A stretch of DNA of 5,710 nucleotides from Dehalococcoidia bacterium (GTDB lineage Bacteria; Chloroflexota; Dehalococcoidia; Lucifugimonadales; UBA3495). The position numbers and the translations under genes were made by a program. This document shows positions 1 to 5,146 of this stretch, one piece after another; the stretch's first letter is position 1; every line of letters starts with the position of its first letter. A model generated the notes under the pieces. The model searched no databases. It saw only the letters and a program-made list of their open reading frames with translations, and was not told where the DNA came from. The stretch covers positions 1 to 5,710 of the forward strand of contig JAJDXU010000039.1 in NCBI GenBank assembly GCA_022823105.1, read 5' to 3'.

Positions 1-360
1 GAGGCTGACGTAGGTGAGGGGCATGGCGAGGCCGGCAAGGCCCACAGGGATGCAAAGGCAGGACCACAGCAGGTAGGGGAGGCGACGGCCGAGGCGGGAC
101 CGGGTGCGGTCGCTGGCCCATCCGACGGGGACCTGCACGAGGGCGGTGGCGAGCAGTCCGGCCAGGCCCGCGATGCCGAGCAGGGTGTTCTTGGCGGCTT
201 CGGGGGCCACCTCCAGCACGAGGATCGGCAGGACGGCGGTGTCCATGGCCAGGATGAACCCGGCCAAGCCAAAGCTGTAGGCGTTCAACGCCACGAGGGA
301 GCGCTTGCCCCAAGGCTGCTGAGCCAGAGTCGCCTGTTCGAGTGTGGTCGTGGCGTCCAT
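1..360 (-). CDS. MFS transporter, N-terminal part (runs off the left edge)
   Basis: The minus strand is open from an ATG at 360 to the window edge, giving the first 120 residues (MDATTTLEQATLAQQPWGKR...). Two hydrophobic segments are visible, at about residues 22-50 and 58-80. They are followed by a motif A-like loop, GWASDRTRSRLGRR, at residues 80-93, and a third hydrophobic stretch begins at about 95. The form SDRTRSRxGRR between TM2 and TM3 is characteristic of major-facilitator permeases and recalls the sugar/cation-symporter (GPH) branch. The product should be an inner-membrane secondary transporter with about 12 helices; nothing here indicates the substrate. The frame stays open upstream of 360 but has no ATG, GTG or TTG close by, so the ATG at 360 is preferred even though no clear Shine-Dalgarno precedes it. 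The gene is divergent from the binding-protein gene at 461. Confidence 0.85.
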   Translation of the reverse strand, partial: MDATTTLEQATLAQQPWGKRSLVALNAYSFGLAGFILAMDTAVLPILVLEVAPEAAKNTLLGIAGLAGLLATALVQVPVGWASDRTRSRLGRRLPYLLWSCLCIPVGLAGLAMPLTYVSL

Positions 361-460
361 GGTGGCCGTGATGAACCGGATGCGGCGTCCGATTACAAGG
401 GAAGTATATGCTACAATCCGGGCGACGACTACGGATGACGAATCTGAGGGGGCTTGCGCC
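361..460. promoter_or_regulatory. Divergent intergenic region with candidate promoter elements
   Basis: This 100-bp spacer between two divergent genes is AT-richer than its surroundings at about 391-417. On the plus strand TACAAT (412-417) could be a -10 for the binding-protein gene. On the minus strand TATACT (408-403) could be a -10 for the transporter gene. Neither has a convincing -35 at 16-18 bp, so the promoter assignment rests on position and -10 similarity only. Confidence 0.3.
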
Positions 461-1483
461 GTGCGGATATGTTCGCTGCTGCCCAGCGGCACGGAGATAC
501 TGTTTGCCCTGGGGATGGGTGATGAGATCATAGGGGTTACCGACCTGTGCGATTATCCGCCGGAGGTTGCCGGGATACGCGTGGTGTGCAGGAGCAGGAT
601 TGACCCATCGGTGATGTCGAGCGAGGAGGTGGAGGCGGAGATGAGCCGGATCCTGTCGTCAGGCGAGAGTCCGTACGACCTGGACGTGGAGTGGTTGAGG
701 GAGGCCGATCCGGACCTGGTGTTGACGCAGGATCTCTGCTATTTCTGCGAGGTGGATGCCAGTACGGTGCGGCAGGCGGTTGCGCCGATACCGATGCCGC
801 CCAGGGTGCTGAACCTGAACCCGAGGACGCTGGACGAGATACTGGAGAGTTTCATTGAGGTAGGTGAGGCGTGCGGAGCCGGTGATGCGGCGGCCGGACT
901 GGTGGCGGGACTGGGGGCCAGGATACGGGCGGTTGAGGAGAAGGTGAGTCGGGCGAGTTACAGGCCGGCGGTTTTTTCGCTGGAGGGGGTCAATCCGTTG
1001 GTGATCGGCGGGCACTGGGTAACCGACCTGGTGTCGCGAGCCGGTGGCACGCTGCCGGACCGGTTTGAGGCGGGATGCGCCGCCGAACGGATTGAATGGA
1101 GCGAGGTGGTATCGGCGGCTCCCGAGATTTTGTACGTTGACCTGTGTTCGTCGGATTTGGCCCGGAGTGTCCGTGAGATTCCGTGGCTGGCGAGTCAACC
1201 CGGGTGGATTGAATTGCCGGCGGTTCAGGCGGGAGAGGTTTACCTGATCGATCACACGACGTTGAGCCGGCCCGGCCCGCGGGTGGTGGACGGGCTGGAG
1301 CTGCTGGCGGAACTGACGCATCCCGATCTGTTCTCCGGCCACATTCCGCCGGGATCGGTTCTGAAGCTGGATGCGGAACGGGCGCGGGGTTTGCCGGCGG
1401 ACCGGATCGGAGAGGCGTTCGCGCCGTGGCCGTCGGTTTCGGGCGCGGTGATGCCAGAGGCATTGGGCGCGAGGGTTGGCTGA
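461..1483 (+). CDS. Cobalamin/iron-siderophore-type ABC substrate-binding protein (BtuF-like, no signal peptide)
   Basis: The product is 340 residues and begins VRICSLLPSGTEILFALGMG, the N-terminal signature of periplasmic-binding-protein family 2 members annotated as cobalamin-binding or Fe3+-hydroxamate-binding (COG0614 type). Other family landmarks are GVTDLCDYPPEV (25-36), the LTQDLCYFCEVDAS segment with Cys93-x2-Cys96, GHWVTDLVSRAGG (184-196) and SRPGPRVVDGLELLAELTHPDLF (269-291). The frame is open back to 344, but the start is set at GTG 461 because GAGGGGG (446-452) lies 8 nt upstream and the family similarity starts exactly there; the extra 39 codons show no homology-like features. 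From this start there is no signal peptide or lipobox, so the protein may be cytoplasmic or not act in classical import. No permease or ATPase gene is in the window. Ligand specificity cannot be read from sequence. Confidence 0.85.
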   Translation: MRICSLLPSGTEILFALGMGDEIIGVTDLCDYPPEVAGIRVVCRSRIDPSVMSSEEVEAEMSRILSSGESPYDLDVEWLREADPDLVLTQDLCYFCEVDASTVRQAVAPIPMPPRVLNLNPRTLDEILESFIEVGEACGAGDAAAGLVAGLGARIRAVEEKVSRASYRPAVFSLEGVNPLVIGGHWVTDLVSRAGGTLPDRFEAGCAAERIEWSEVVSAAPEILYVDLCSSDLARSVREIPWLASQPGWIELPAVQAGEVYLIDHTTLSRPGPRVVDGLELLAELTHPDLFSGHIPPGSVLKLDAERARGLPADRIGEAFAPWPSVSGAVMPEALGARVG

Positions 1484-1800
1484 CCTGAGAGCCGGTCGCG
1501 GAGGCTGTCGGGGGTGGGCAAGTTGGCGATCGAGCGAGATTACGAACATGGCGCCGTGGCTGCGGTGTCGCGTTTGACTTGAGACCGTCCATTGGCTCGG
1601 GGGTTGCGGCGACTTTGAGAGCTGATGGGCGTTGTTTCTGATGGGGGCCCTAACCTTGCAACGGCGCCACGCCCGCAGTCGGCGACGCTGAGATAGCGCG
1701 AATCGCAGATGGCCATGGGGGCGAGGATTTGCTGGATTTCTGCTCGTGGCCGCGGTGGCGGGCCAGTGTCGGGATGGCTCGGCGAGCCGGAACGGGCTAG
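1484..1800. other. Intergenic stretch with no recognised gene
   Basis: About 320 bp follow the binding-protein stop before the promoter region of the flavin reductase. I found no credible CDS (the open frames here lack a ribosome site and family features and are Arg/Pro-rich shadows), no tRNA, and no hairpin with a T-tract that would terminate the upstream gene. The sequence is G-rich on the plus strand, with many short G runs. It may be a decayed gene or a long untranslated region. Confidence 0.5.
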
Positions 1801-1814
1801 GGGACGGCGGGGCG

Positions 1815-1855
1815 TTTGGCAATGGTGATACTGTCCGGGTATAATCATTGCCAAA
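1815..1855. repeat. 41-bp imperfect palindrome with perfect 10-bp arms (operator candidate)
   Basis: The arms TTTGGCAATG (1815-1824) and CATTGCCAAA (1846-1855) are perfect inverted repeats. The inner segments ATAC (1828-1831) and GTAT (1839-1842) pair about the same centre, position 1835, so 15 of 20 symmetric positions match. The left arm overlaps the -35 box and the right arm starts directly after the -10 box, so the arms are centred about three helical turns (31 bp) apart. This placement suits a repressor binding both arms. Transcribed, the element would form a stem followed by TTTTC, so an attenuator or terminator role for read-through from upstream is an alternative. Confidence 0.65.
1816..1845 (+). 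promoter_or_regulatory. Sigma70-type promoter of the flavin reductase gene
   Basis: TTGGCA (1816-1821, five of six matches to the -35 consensus) is separated by 18 bp from a perfect TATAAT (1840-1845). Transcription would start near 1852, leaving a leader of about 25 nt that carries GGGGG (1861-1865) ahead of the GTG start at 1877. The promoter is embedded in the 1815-1855 palindrome. Confidence 0.75.
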
Positions 1856-1876
1856 TTTTCGGGGGTAAAAACCGCA

Positions 1877-2365
1877 GTGGTTAGTCAAAACGACTTTCGC
1901 CAGGCAATGTCGAAATTCGCGACGGGCGTTACGGTGATCACGACCGTAGACCCGGAAGGGAATCCCCATTCGATGACGGCAAATGCGTTCACCTCGGTGT
2001 GTCTGGATCCGCCCACGCTGCTGGTATGCGTTGCGCACAACACCATTACGTACGGGTACATCGAGGAGCAGAAGCGGATCGGGGTCAATGTGCTCAGGGA
2101 GGAGCAGGAAGAGCTGGGGATGTATTTCGCCCGCCGCCCGGAAAACCGGGAGGGCAACCCTGAGTACTCGTACACGATGGGGGTGCACAACGTTCCGGAG
2201 CTGGACGGTTCGATGGTGTTCTTCAATTGCGATATCGTGGGTTCGCACGTATATGGGGACCACACGATATACGTGGGCGAAGTGAAGGATATGCGCAGGA
2301 GCGAGGACGAAGGGGCGAACCCTCTGATGTTCTTCGACAGCCACTGGTATCACCCGATGCATTAG
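1877..2365 (+). CDS. Flavin reductase family protein (FMN-binding split barrel)
   Basis: The 162-residue product matches the usual length of the HpaC-like NAD(P)H:flavin oxidoreductase family. These enzymes reduce FMN or FAD for a separate flavin-dependent monooxygenase. Family segments seen are FRQAMSKFATGVTVITT (7-23), the flavin-contacting HSMTANAFTSVCLDPPTLLV (31-50), and GDHTIYVGEV (127-136), which carries the conserved Gly-Asp-His and Gly-x-Val. The C-terminal PLMFFDSHWYHPMH corresponds to the usual PLxYF ending. GTG 1877 is chosen because the first ATG inside (1907) would remove the conserved FRxAM helix; GGGGG at 1861-1865 can act as a ribosome site. No monooxygenase partner lies in the window, so the electron acceptor is unknown. 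The gene appears monocistronic with its own promoter and palindromic operator. Confidence 0.88.
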   Translation: MVSQNDFRQAMSKFATGVTVITTVDPEGNPHSMTANAFTSVCLDPPTLLVCVAHNTITYGYIEEQKRIGVNVLREEQEELGMYFARRPENREGNPEYSYTMGVHNVPELDGSMVFFNCDIVGSHVYGDHTIYVGEVKDMRRSEDEGANPLMFFDSHWYHPMH

Positions 2366-2434
2366 GGGCAGCGTTTACCCCCAGAACTCGTACAGTTACG
2401 GGTCAGCGATCGGGGGCGCCCACTGGATGGTCGG
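2366..2434. other. Spacer after the flavin reductase gene; no clear terminator
   Basis: A small GGGG(9 nt)CCCC pairing lies immediately after the stop codon but has no T-tract. Nothing else is recognisable before the thrC promoter. Confidence 0.4.
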
Positions 2435-2463
2435 TTGCCAGTGATGGCGGCCTCTGGCACAAT
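2435..2463 (+). promoter_or_regulatory. Promoter of the thrC cluster, with extended -10
   Basis: TTGCCA (2435-2440, five of six) lies 17 bp upstream of CACAAT (2458-2463, four of six). TGG directly before the -10 (2455-2457) gives an extended -10 TGn element. Transcription would start near 2470, giving a leader of about 80 nt. TGCCAG (2436-2441) and CTGGCA (2454-2459) form a perfect 6-bp inverted repeat across the promoter, a possible operator. Confidence 0.6.
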
Positions 2464-2483
2464 ATCCATCTTGCGACAGGACT

Positions 2484-2505
2484 ATCAGGTTCAACGAGAA
2501 CCGAT
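2484..2505 (+). promoter_or_regulatory. Hairpin in the thrC leader
   Basis: GGTTC (2488-2492) and GAACC (2498-2502) pair around an AACGA loop. The stem extends by ATC (2484-2486) with GAT (2503-2505) past one bulged A, giving eight base pairs. It lies in the predicted 5' leader, about 30 nt ahead of the ribosome site. It does not match any riboswitch class I know. It may be a leader regulatory or stability element, or chance. Confidence 0.35.
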
Positions 2506-2537
2506 GCTCGGCCGATGAGGCGGAGCGAACGACCAAC

Positions 2538-2543
2538 GGAGGT
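2538..2543 (+). promoter_or_regulatory. Ribosome binding site of thrC
   Basis: GGAGGT sits 8 nt before the GTG at 2552. It decides this start over other in-frame candidates. Confidence 0.85.
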
Positions 2544-2551
2544 ACCATCCG

Positions 2552-3841
2552 GTGGCTTTCATCAAAGGACTAAAATGCCGGGAGTGCGGGCGTGAATACC
2601 CGGGCGACCCGCTGAACGTTTGCGACTTCTGCTTTGGACCTCTCGAGGTCATCTACGACTACGTGACCATTTCCGAGGTGGTGAGCCACGAACGGATTGC
2701 CCAGGGGCCGCTGAGCATCTGGCGGTACGAAGACCTGCTGCCGGCGTCGGCGGAAGATCCGGTGGACATAATGGCGGGCTACACGCCATTGATGAAAGCG
2801 AAGAACCTTGGGAAGCGGCTGGGACTGAACAATCTGTACATCAAGAACGACAGCGTGAATCCGTCGTTTTCATTCAAGGACCGGGTGGTGTCGGTGGCGG
2901 CCACGAAGGCCGTGGAGTTCGGTTACGAGACGCTGGCGTGCGCGAGCACCGGAAACCTGGCGTGCAGCGTGGCGGCGCATGCCGCGCGGGCGGGCGTGGA
3001 CGCGGTGGTGTTCATACCGGCGGACCTGGAGCGGGGGAAGGTGATTGGAGCGGCGGTGTACAACCCGACGCTGGTGGCGGTTGACGGCACCTATGACGAG
3101 GTGAACCGGCTGTGCAGCGAGATCAGCGACAACTACCACTGGGCGTTTGTGAACATCAACATGCGGCCCTACTACGCCGAGGGCAGCAAGACGCTGGGCT
3201 ATGAGGTGGCGGAGCAGTTGGGCTGGCGGATTCCCGATCACGTGGTGGTGCCGTCGGCGTCCGGCGCGATGTTCACCAAGATATGGAAGGGGTTCAATGA
3301 GCTGGCGTGCCTGGGGCTACTGGACGGCGTGGACCCGATGCCGTTCGGAGCGGACCAGAATACGGTGCATCATCCGGCGGTGACGACGCGGATGCACATG
3401 GCGCAGGCGGCGGGCTGTTCGCCGATAGTGACGGCGTGGGAGAACCACCGGAACCAGATTCGGCCGGTGCGCCCGGACAGTATCGCCAAGTCCCTGGCCA
3501 TCGGGAACCCCGCCGACGGCATCTACGCGCTGCGGGTGATACGCGAGTCGGACGGCAGTGGATATGCCGTACCGGAAAACCAGGTGGTGGAGGGCATCAA
3601 GCTGCTGGCCGAAACCGAGGGAGTGTTCACGGAAACGGCGGGCGGCGTGACGGTATCCACCCTGAAATACCTGGCCGAGACCGGAGCAATCGGACCGGAC
3701 GAGCTTACGGTTGCCTACATCACGGGCAACGGGCTAAAGACACAAGAGGCCGTTGAAGAGGTGGTGAATCCGCTGGTGGTGAAGCCGATGATGGGGTCGT
3801 TCGAAGCAGCGCTGGAAAGCCGGGTCGCGGCCGGAGTGTAG
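2552..3841 (+). CDS. thrC: Threonine synthase (PLP fold-type II) with N-terminal zinc-ribbon motif
   Basis: The 429-residue product belongs to the tryptophan-synthase-beta-like PLP superfamily. Threonine synthase converts O-phosphohomoserine to threonine and phosphate in the cytoplasm. The N-terminus has two cysteine pairs, C9-x2-C12 and C24-x2-C27, a zinc-ribbon-like knuckle common in archaeal-type and Chloroflexota threonine synthases. AGYTPLMKAKNLGKRLGL (75-92) and YIKNDSVNPSFSFKDR (96-111) lead to the Schiff-base lysine K109. ASTGNLACSVAAHAARAG (131-148) is the substrate and phosphate loop. SASGAM (235-240) and AQAAGCSPIV (284-293) follow, then SLAIGNPADG (314-323) and TGNG near 391-394. 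All expected catalytic elements look intact. The GTG start has a strong GGAGGT. The stop overlaps the ribosome-site region of the next gene, six bases away, so translation is probably coupled. Proximity to a CysO-like carrier raises the possibility that it, or a partner, accepts carrier-bound sulfide, but sequence alone supports the threonine synthase call. Confidence 0.9.
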   Translation: MAFIKGLKCRECGREYPGDPLNVCDFCFGPLEVIYDYVTISEVVSHERIAQGPLSIWRYEDLLPASAEDPVDIMAGYTPLMKAKNLGKRLGLNNLYIKNDSVNPSFSFKDRVVSVAATKAVEFGYETLACASTGNLACSVAAHAARAGVDAVVFIPADLERGKVIGAAVYNPTLVAVDGTYDEVNRLCSEISDNYHWAFVNINMRPYYAEGSKTLGYEVAEQLGWRIPDHVVVPSASGAMFTKIWKGFNELACLGLLDGVDPMPFGADQNTVHHPAVTTRMHMAQAAGCSPIVTAWENHRNQIRPVRPDSIAKSLAIGNPADGIYALRVIRESDGSGYAVPENQVVEGIKLLAETEGVFTETAGGVTVSTLKYLAETGAIGPDELTVAYITGNGLKTQEAVEEVVNPLVVKPMMGSFEAALESRVAAGV

Positions 3842-3847
3842 GACACG

Positions 3848-4090
3848 ATGGCGAGGCAACGGGTGCGGTTCACCTTCTCGGCGGACATGGTCAGGGAGCC
3901 CATCATCTATCGACTGGGCCATGACTTCGACGTGGTCACGAACATCCGGCGGGCGGACGTGCGCGCCGACATGGGGTGGGTGATCCTGGAACTGGACGGG
4001 ACGGACGACGAGATCCAGCGGGGATTGACGTGGGTGGCCGACAGCGGCGTGCGCGTTGACCCGATAGCCGGAGACGTAATTGAGGGCTAA
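3848..4090 (+). CDS. Stand-alone NIL-domain protein
   Basis: This 80-residue protein is almost entirely one NIL domain (an ACT-like ferredoxin fold). The opening QRVRFTFSADMVREPIIYRL (4-23), the central FDVVTNIRRADV (27-38), a conserved Gly43 before the strand VILELDG (45-51), and a closing GVRVDPI (67-73) fit the family. NIL domains bind methionine at the C-terminus of the MetN transporter ATPase. They also occur fused to ferredoxin domains in the methanogen homocysteine biosynthesis system; no 4Fe-4S cysteines are present here, as the protein has no cysteine. It starts 6 bp after the thrC stop, with GGAG (3833-3836) inside the end of thrC as ribosome site, so the two are one operon. A role as a sulfur-amino-acid sensor or an accessory subunit for the neighbouring enzyme is inference. 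Confidence 0.82.
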   Translation: MARQRVRFTFSADMVREPIIYRLGHDFDVVTNIRRADVRADMGWVILELDGTDDEIQRGLTWVADSGVRVDPIAGDVIEG

Positions 4091-4091
4091 C

Positions 4092-4117
4092 CCCCGGCGA
4101 CTGATGACGCCCCGGGG
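4092..4117 (+). promoter_or_regulatory. Intercistronic hairpin between the NIL and CysO-like genes
   Basis: CCCC (4092-4095) and GGCG (4096-4099) pair with GGGG (4114-4117) and CGCC (4108-4111), leaving an 8-nt loop and a 2-nt CC bulge. A simpler alternative is the 6-bp CCCCGG/CCGGGG stem (4092-4097 with 4112-4117). No T-tract follows, so it is unlikely to be a full intrinsic terminator. It could be an RNA processing or stability element that sets different levels of the carrier protein relative to thrC. Confidence 0.45.
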
Positions 4118-4130
4118 CTTGCAGAACTAT

Positions 4131-4138
4131 AGGAGGAG
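4131..4138 (+). promoter_or_regulatory. Strong ribosome binding site of the CysO-like gene
   Basis: AGGAGGAG lies 8 nt upstream of the ATG at 4147. It is the strongest Shine-Dalgarno in the window, consistent with a carrier protein made in excess over its enzyme. Confidence 0.85.
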
Positions 4139-4146
4139 AATCCCCA

Positions 4147-4422
4147 ATGGGCGTTATGGTACGTATTCCCACACCGTTGCGACGGATGACCGGCGGAGCC
4201 GACAAGGTGGAGCTGGACGTTGACGATCTCTCGCAGATGATTGACCGGCTGGAATCGGACTATCCCGGCTTCAAGGAGAGGCTGCTGGACGAGGATGGCG
4301 AACTGCGTTACTTCGTGAACATCTACGTGAACGGCGAGGACATTCGCTTTGACGCAGGGTTGAAGACGTCGATCAAGTCGGGCGACGAGGTCAGCATAGT
4401 GCCGGCGGTGGCCGGGGGCTAA
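4147..4422 (+). CDS. MoaD/ThiS-family sulfur carrier, CysO-like
   Basis: The 91-residue beta-grasp protein ends in Gly90-Gly91, the C-terminus that carrier proteins of this family convert to a thiocarboxylate after E1-like adenylation. VMVRIPTPLRRMTGG (3-17), FVNIYVNGEDIRFDAGL (56-72) and the ending VPAVAGG (85-91) closely resemble mycobacterial CysO, as I recall that protein, more than molybdopterin MoaD. CysO-COSH donates sulfide to the PLP enzyme CysM to make cysteine. Here the neighbouring PLP enzyme is threonine synthase rather than CysM, and neither an E1-like activator (MoeB/MoeZ/ThiF) nor a JAMM protease (Mec) is in the window, so activation must use genes elsewhere. No molybdopterin genes are nearby, which argues against a MoaD role. 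It lies 56 bp after the NIL gene and probably in the same operon. Confidence 0.88.
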   Translation: MGVMVRIPTPLRRMTGGADKVELDVDDLSQMIDRLESDYPGFKERLLDEDGELRYFVNIYVNGEDIRFDAGLKTSIKSGDEVSIVPAVAGG

Positions 4423-4427
4423 GTCGG

Positions 4428-5072
4428 TTGGCGACGCCGGGCGTAGCCGGTTTGTCCCGGCGTCAGATTGACCGATTGGGGGAGCGGCTGCGGGAGTCGG
4501 CGACGGCAGAGGATCGTGCGCTGCTCGCGGACTACCGCGAGACTTTTCTCAATGCCCAACTGCTTGTTATGTACGATATGGGGCGGTTAGGGATGGGACA
4601 GCCTGATGGCGGGCGGTTGAAAAGGCCGGAATCGGTAATTGCGAAGTTAGAGCGGGACTCCCGCATCCGGCTGTCTCGGATGCAAGACATCGCGGGTTGC
4701 AGGCTGGTATCAGAAAACAAATCTGAACAGGATGAAATCTACGTGCGACTGCAAACGGATTTTGACGTTTACCGCGCATACGACATACGTGAAAATCCAC
4801 ACAGCGGGTATCGGGCGGTTCACGTGGTAATCAGGCGTGATGAAAAATTTGTTGAGGTCCAGGTACGAACGCGAAACCAGCGGGAATGGGCTCGCTTGTC
4901 GGAGTTGGCAACGGCTTACGATTCGTCGGTTAAATATGGCGGCGGCGATTGCGGCATCCGGCGAGCCCTCGATGATTTGTCTGATGTCTATTGGGCCTGT
5001 GACCGGACCGGCGAAGCGCCACCGACGAATGCAGCGGATGAAGTTCTGGCACTGATTGCCCAGATGCGGTAA
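4428..5072 (+). CDS. Small RelA/SpoT-domain protein (putative small alarmone synthetase)
   Basis: The 214-residue product is a single RelA/SpoT nucleotidyltransferase domain with no HD hydrolase, TGS or ACT domain. Family elements, in order: an N-terminal helix LSRRQIDRLGERLR (9-22); a basic segment GGRLKRPESVIAKLER (61-76); QDIAGCRLV (86-94) with Asp87 at the expected metal-binding position; ENPHSGYRAVHVVI (122-135) with Tyr128 at the guanine-stacking position; and VEVQVRTRNQREWARLSE (142-159) with Glu143 at the second metal position. These residues suggest an active pyrophosphokinase that makes (p)ppGpp, (p)ppApp or modifies another acceptor. The TTG at 4428 lies 5 bp after the CysO-like stop, with GGGGG (4414-4418) as ribosome site, so co-transcription is likely. 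By eye the middle of the gene (about 4690-4860) is AT-richer than its neighbours, which may mean separate acquisition. The product nucleotide is unknown, and a toxic synthetase (toxSAS) is possible. Confidence 0.82.
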   Translation: MATPGVAGLSRRQIDRLGERLRESATAEDRALLADYRETFLNAQLLVMYDMGRLGMGQPDGGRLKRPESVIAKLERDSRIRLSRMQDIAGCRLVSENKSEQDEIYVRLQTDFDVYRAYDIRENPHSGYRAVHVVIRRDEKFVEVQVRTRNQREWARLSELATAYDSSVKYGGGDCGIRRALDDLSDVYWACDRTGEAPPTNAADEVLALIAQMR

Positions 5073-5098
5073 CGCATGCCGAAAGCCGTTCGCGGCAA

Positions 5099-5107
5099 TG
5101 TTATACT
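5099..5107 (+). promoter_or_regulatory. Extended -10 promoter before the small charged-protein gene
   Basis: TGT followed by TATACT (5102-5107, five of six matches) makes a full extended -10 element, which can work without a -35; none is seen at 16-18 bp. Initiation would fall near 5114, downstream of the ATG at 5108, which argues for translation from ATG 5147. A TGCCG/CGGCA inverted repeat (5077-5081 and 5093-5097) lies just upstream. Confidence 0.5.
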
Positions 5108-5146
5108 ATGGCGGAACGAATCGCATTACTTGTTGTGGGGGATCCC

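Noticed and set aside
351..360. GCCACCATGG-like sequence at the transporter start on the minus strand
   Set aside because: The Kozak context has no role in bacteria, and everything else in the window is bacterial; this is coincidence.
344..460. 39-codon N-terminal extension of the binding protein from GTG 344
   Set aside because: It overlaps the divergent transporter start, has no ribosome site and does not look like a signal peptide; GTG 461 has a good Shine-Dalgarno and matches the family start.
1490..1506. AGCC/GGCT pairing after the binding-protein stop
   Set aside because: Four base pairs with no T-tract; not distinguishable from chance in GC-rich DNA.
659..2362. A 567-codon open frame on the minus strand
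   Set aside because: It runs antisense through the binding-protein gene, the spacer and the flavin reductase, has an Arg/His/Pro-rich composition typical of GC-rich shadow frames, and shows no family motif.
2365..2384. GGGG/CCCC pairing after the flavin reductase stop as a terminator
   Set aside because: Only four pairs, a 9-nt loop and no T-tract.
2504..2518. Possible leader peptide ATG-CTC-GGC-CGA-TGA before thrC
   Set aside because: Four codons with no ribosome site and no threonine, isoleucine or methionine codons that would suit attenuation.
2227..2595. 122-codon plus-strand frame bridging the flavin reductase and thrC
   Set aside because: It overlaps both real genes out of frame, covers the promoter and leader of thrC, and has no recognisable domain.
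4101..4107. CTGATGA, as in the hammerhead ribozyme core
   Set aside because: The required GAAA box after stem II and the cleavage-site helix are absent; the motif is the loop of a simple hairpin.
4147..4422. Molybdopterin-synthase small subunit (MoaD) as the function of the beta-grasp protein
   Set aside because: No molybdenum-cofactor genes are nearby, and the internal and C-terminal sequence resembles CysO more closely.
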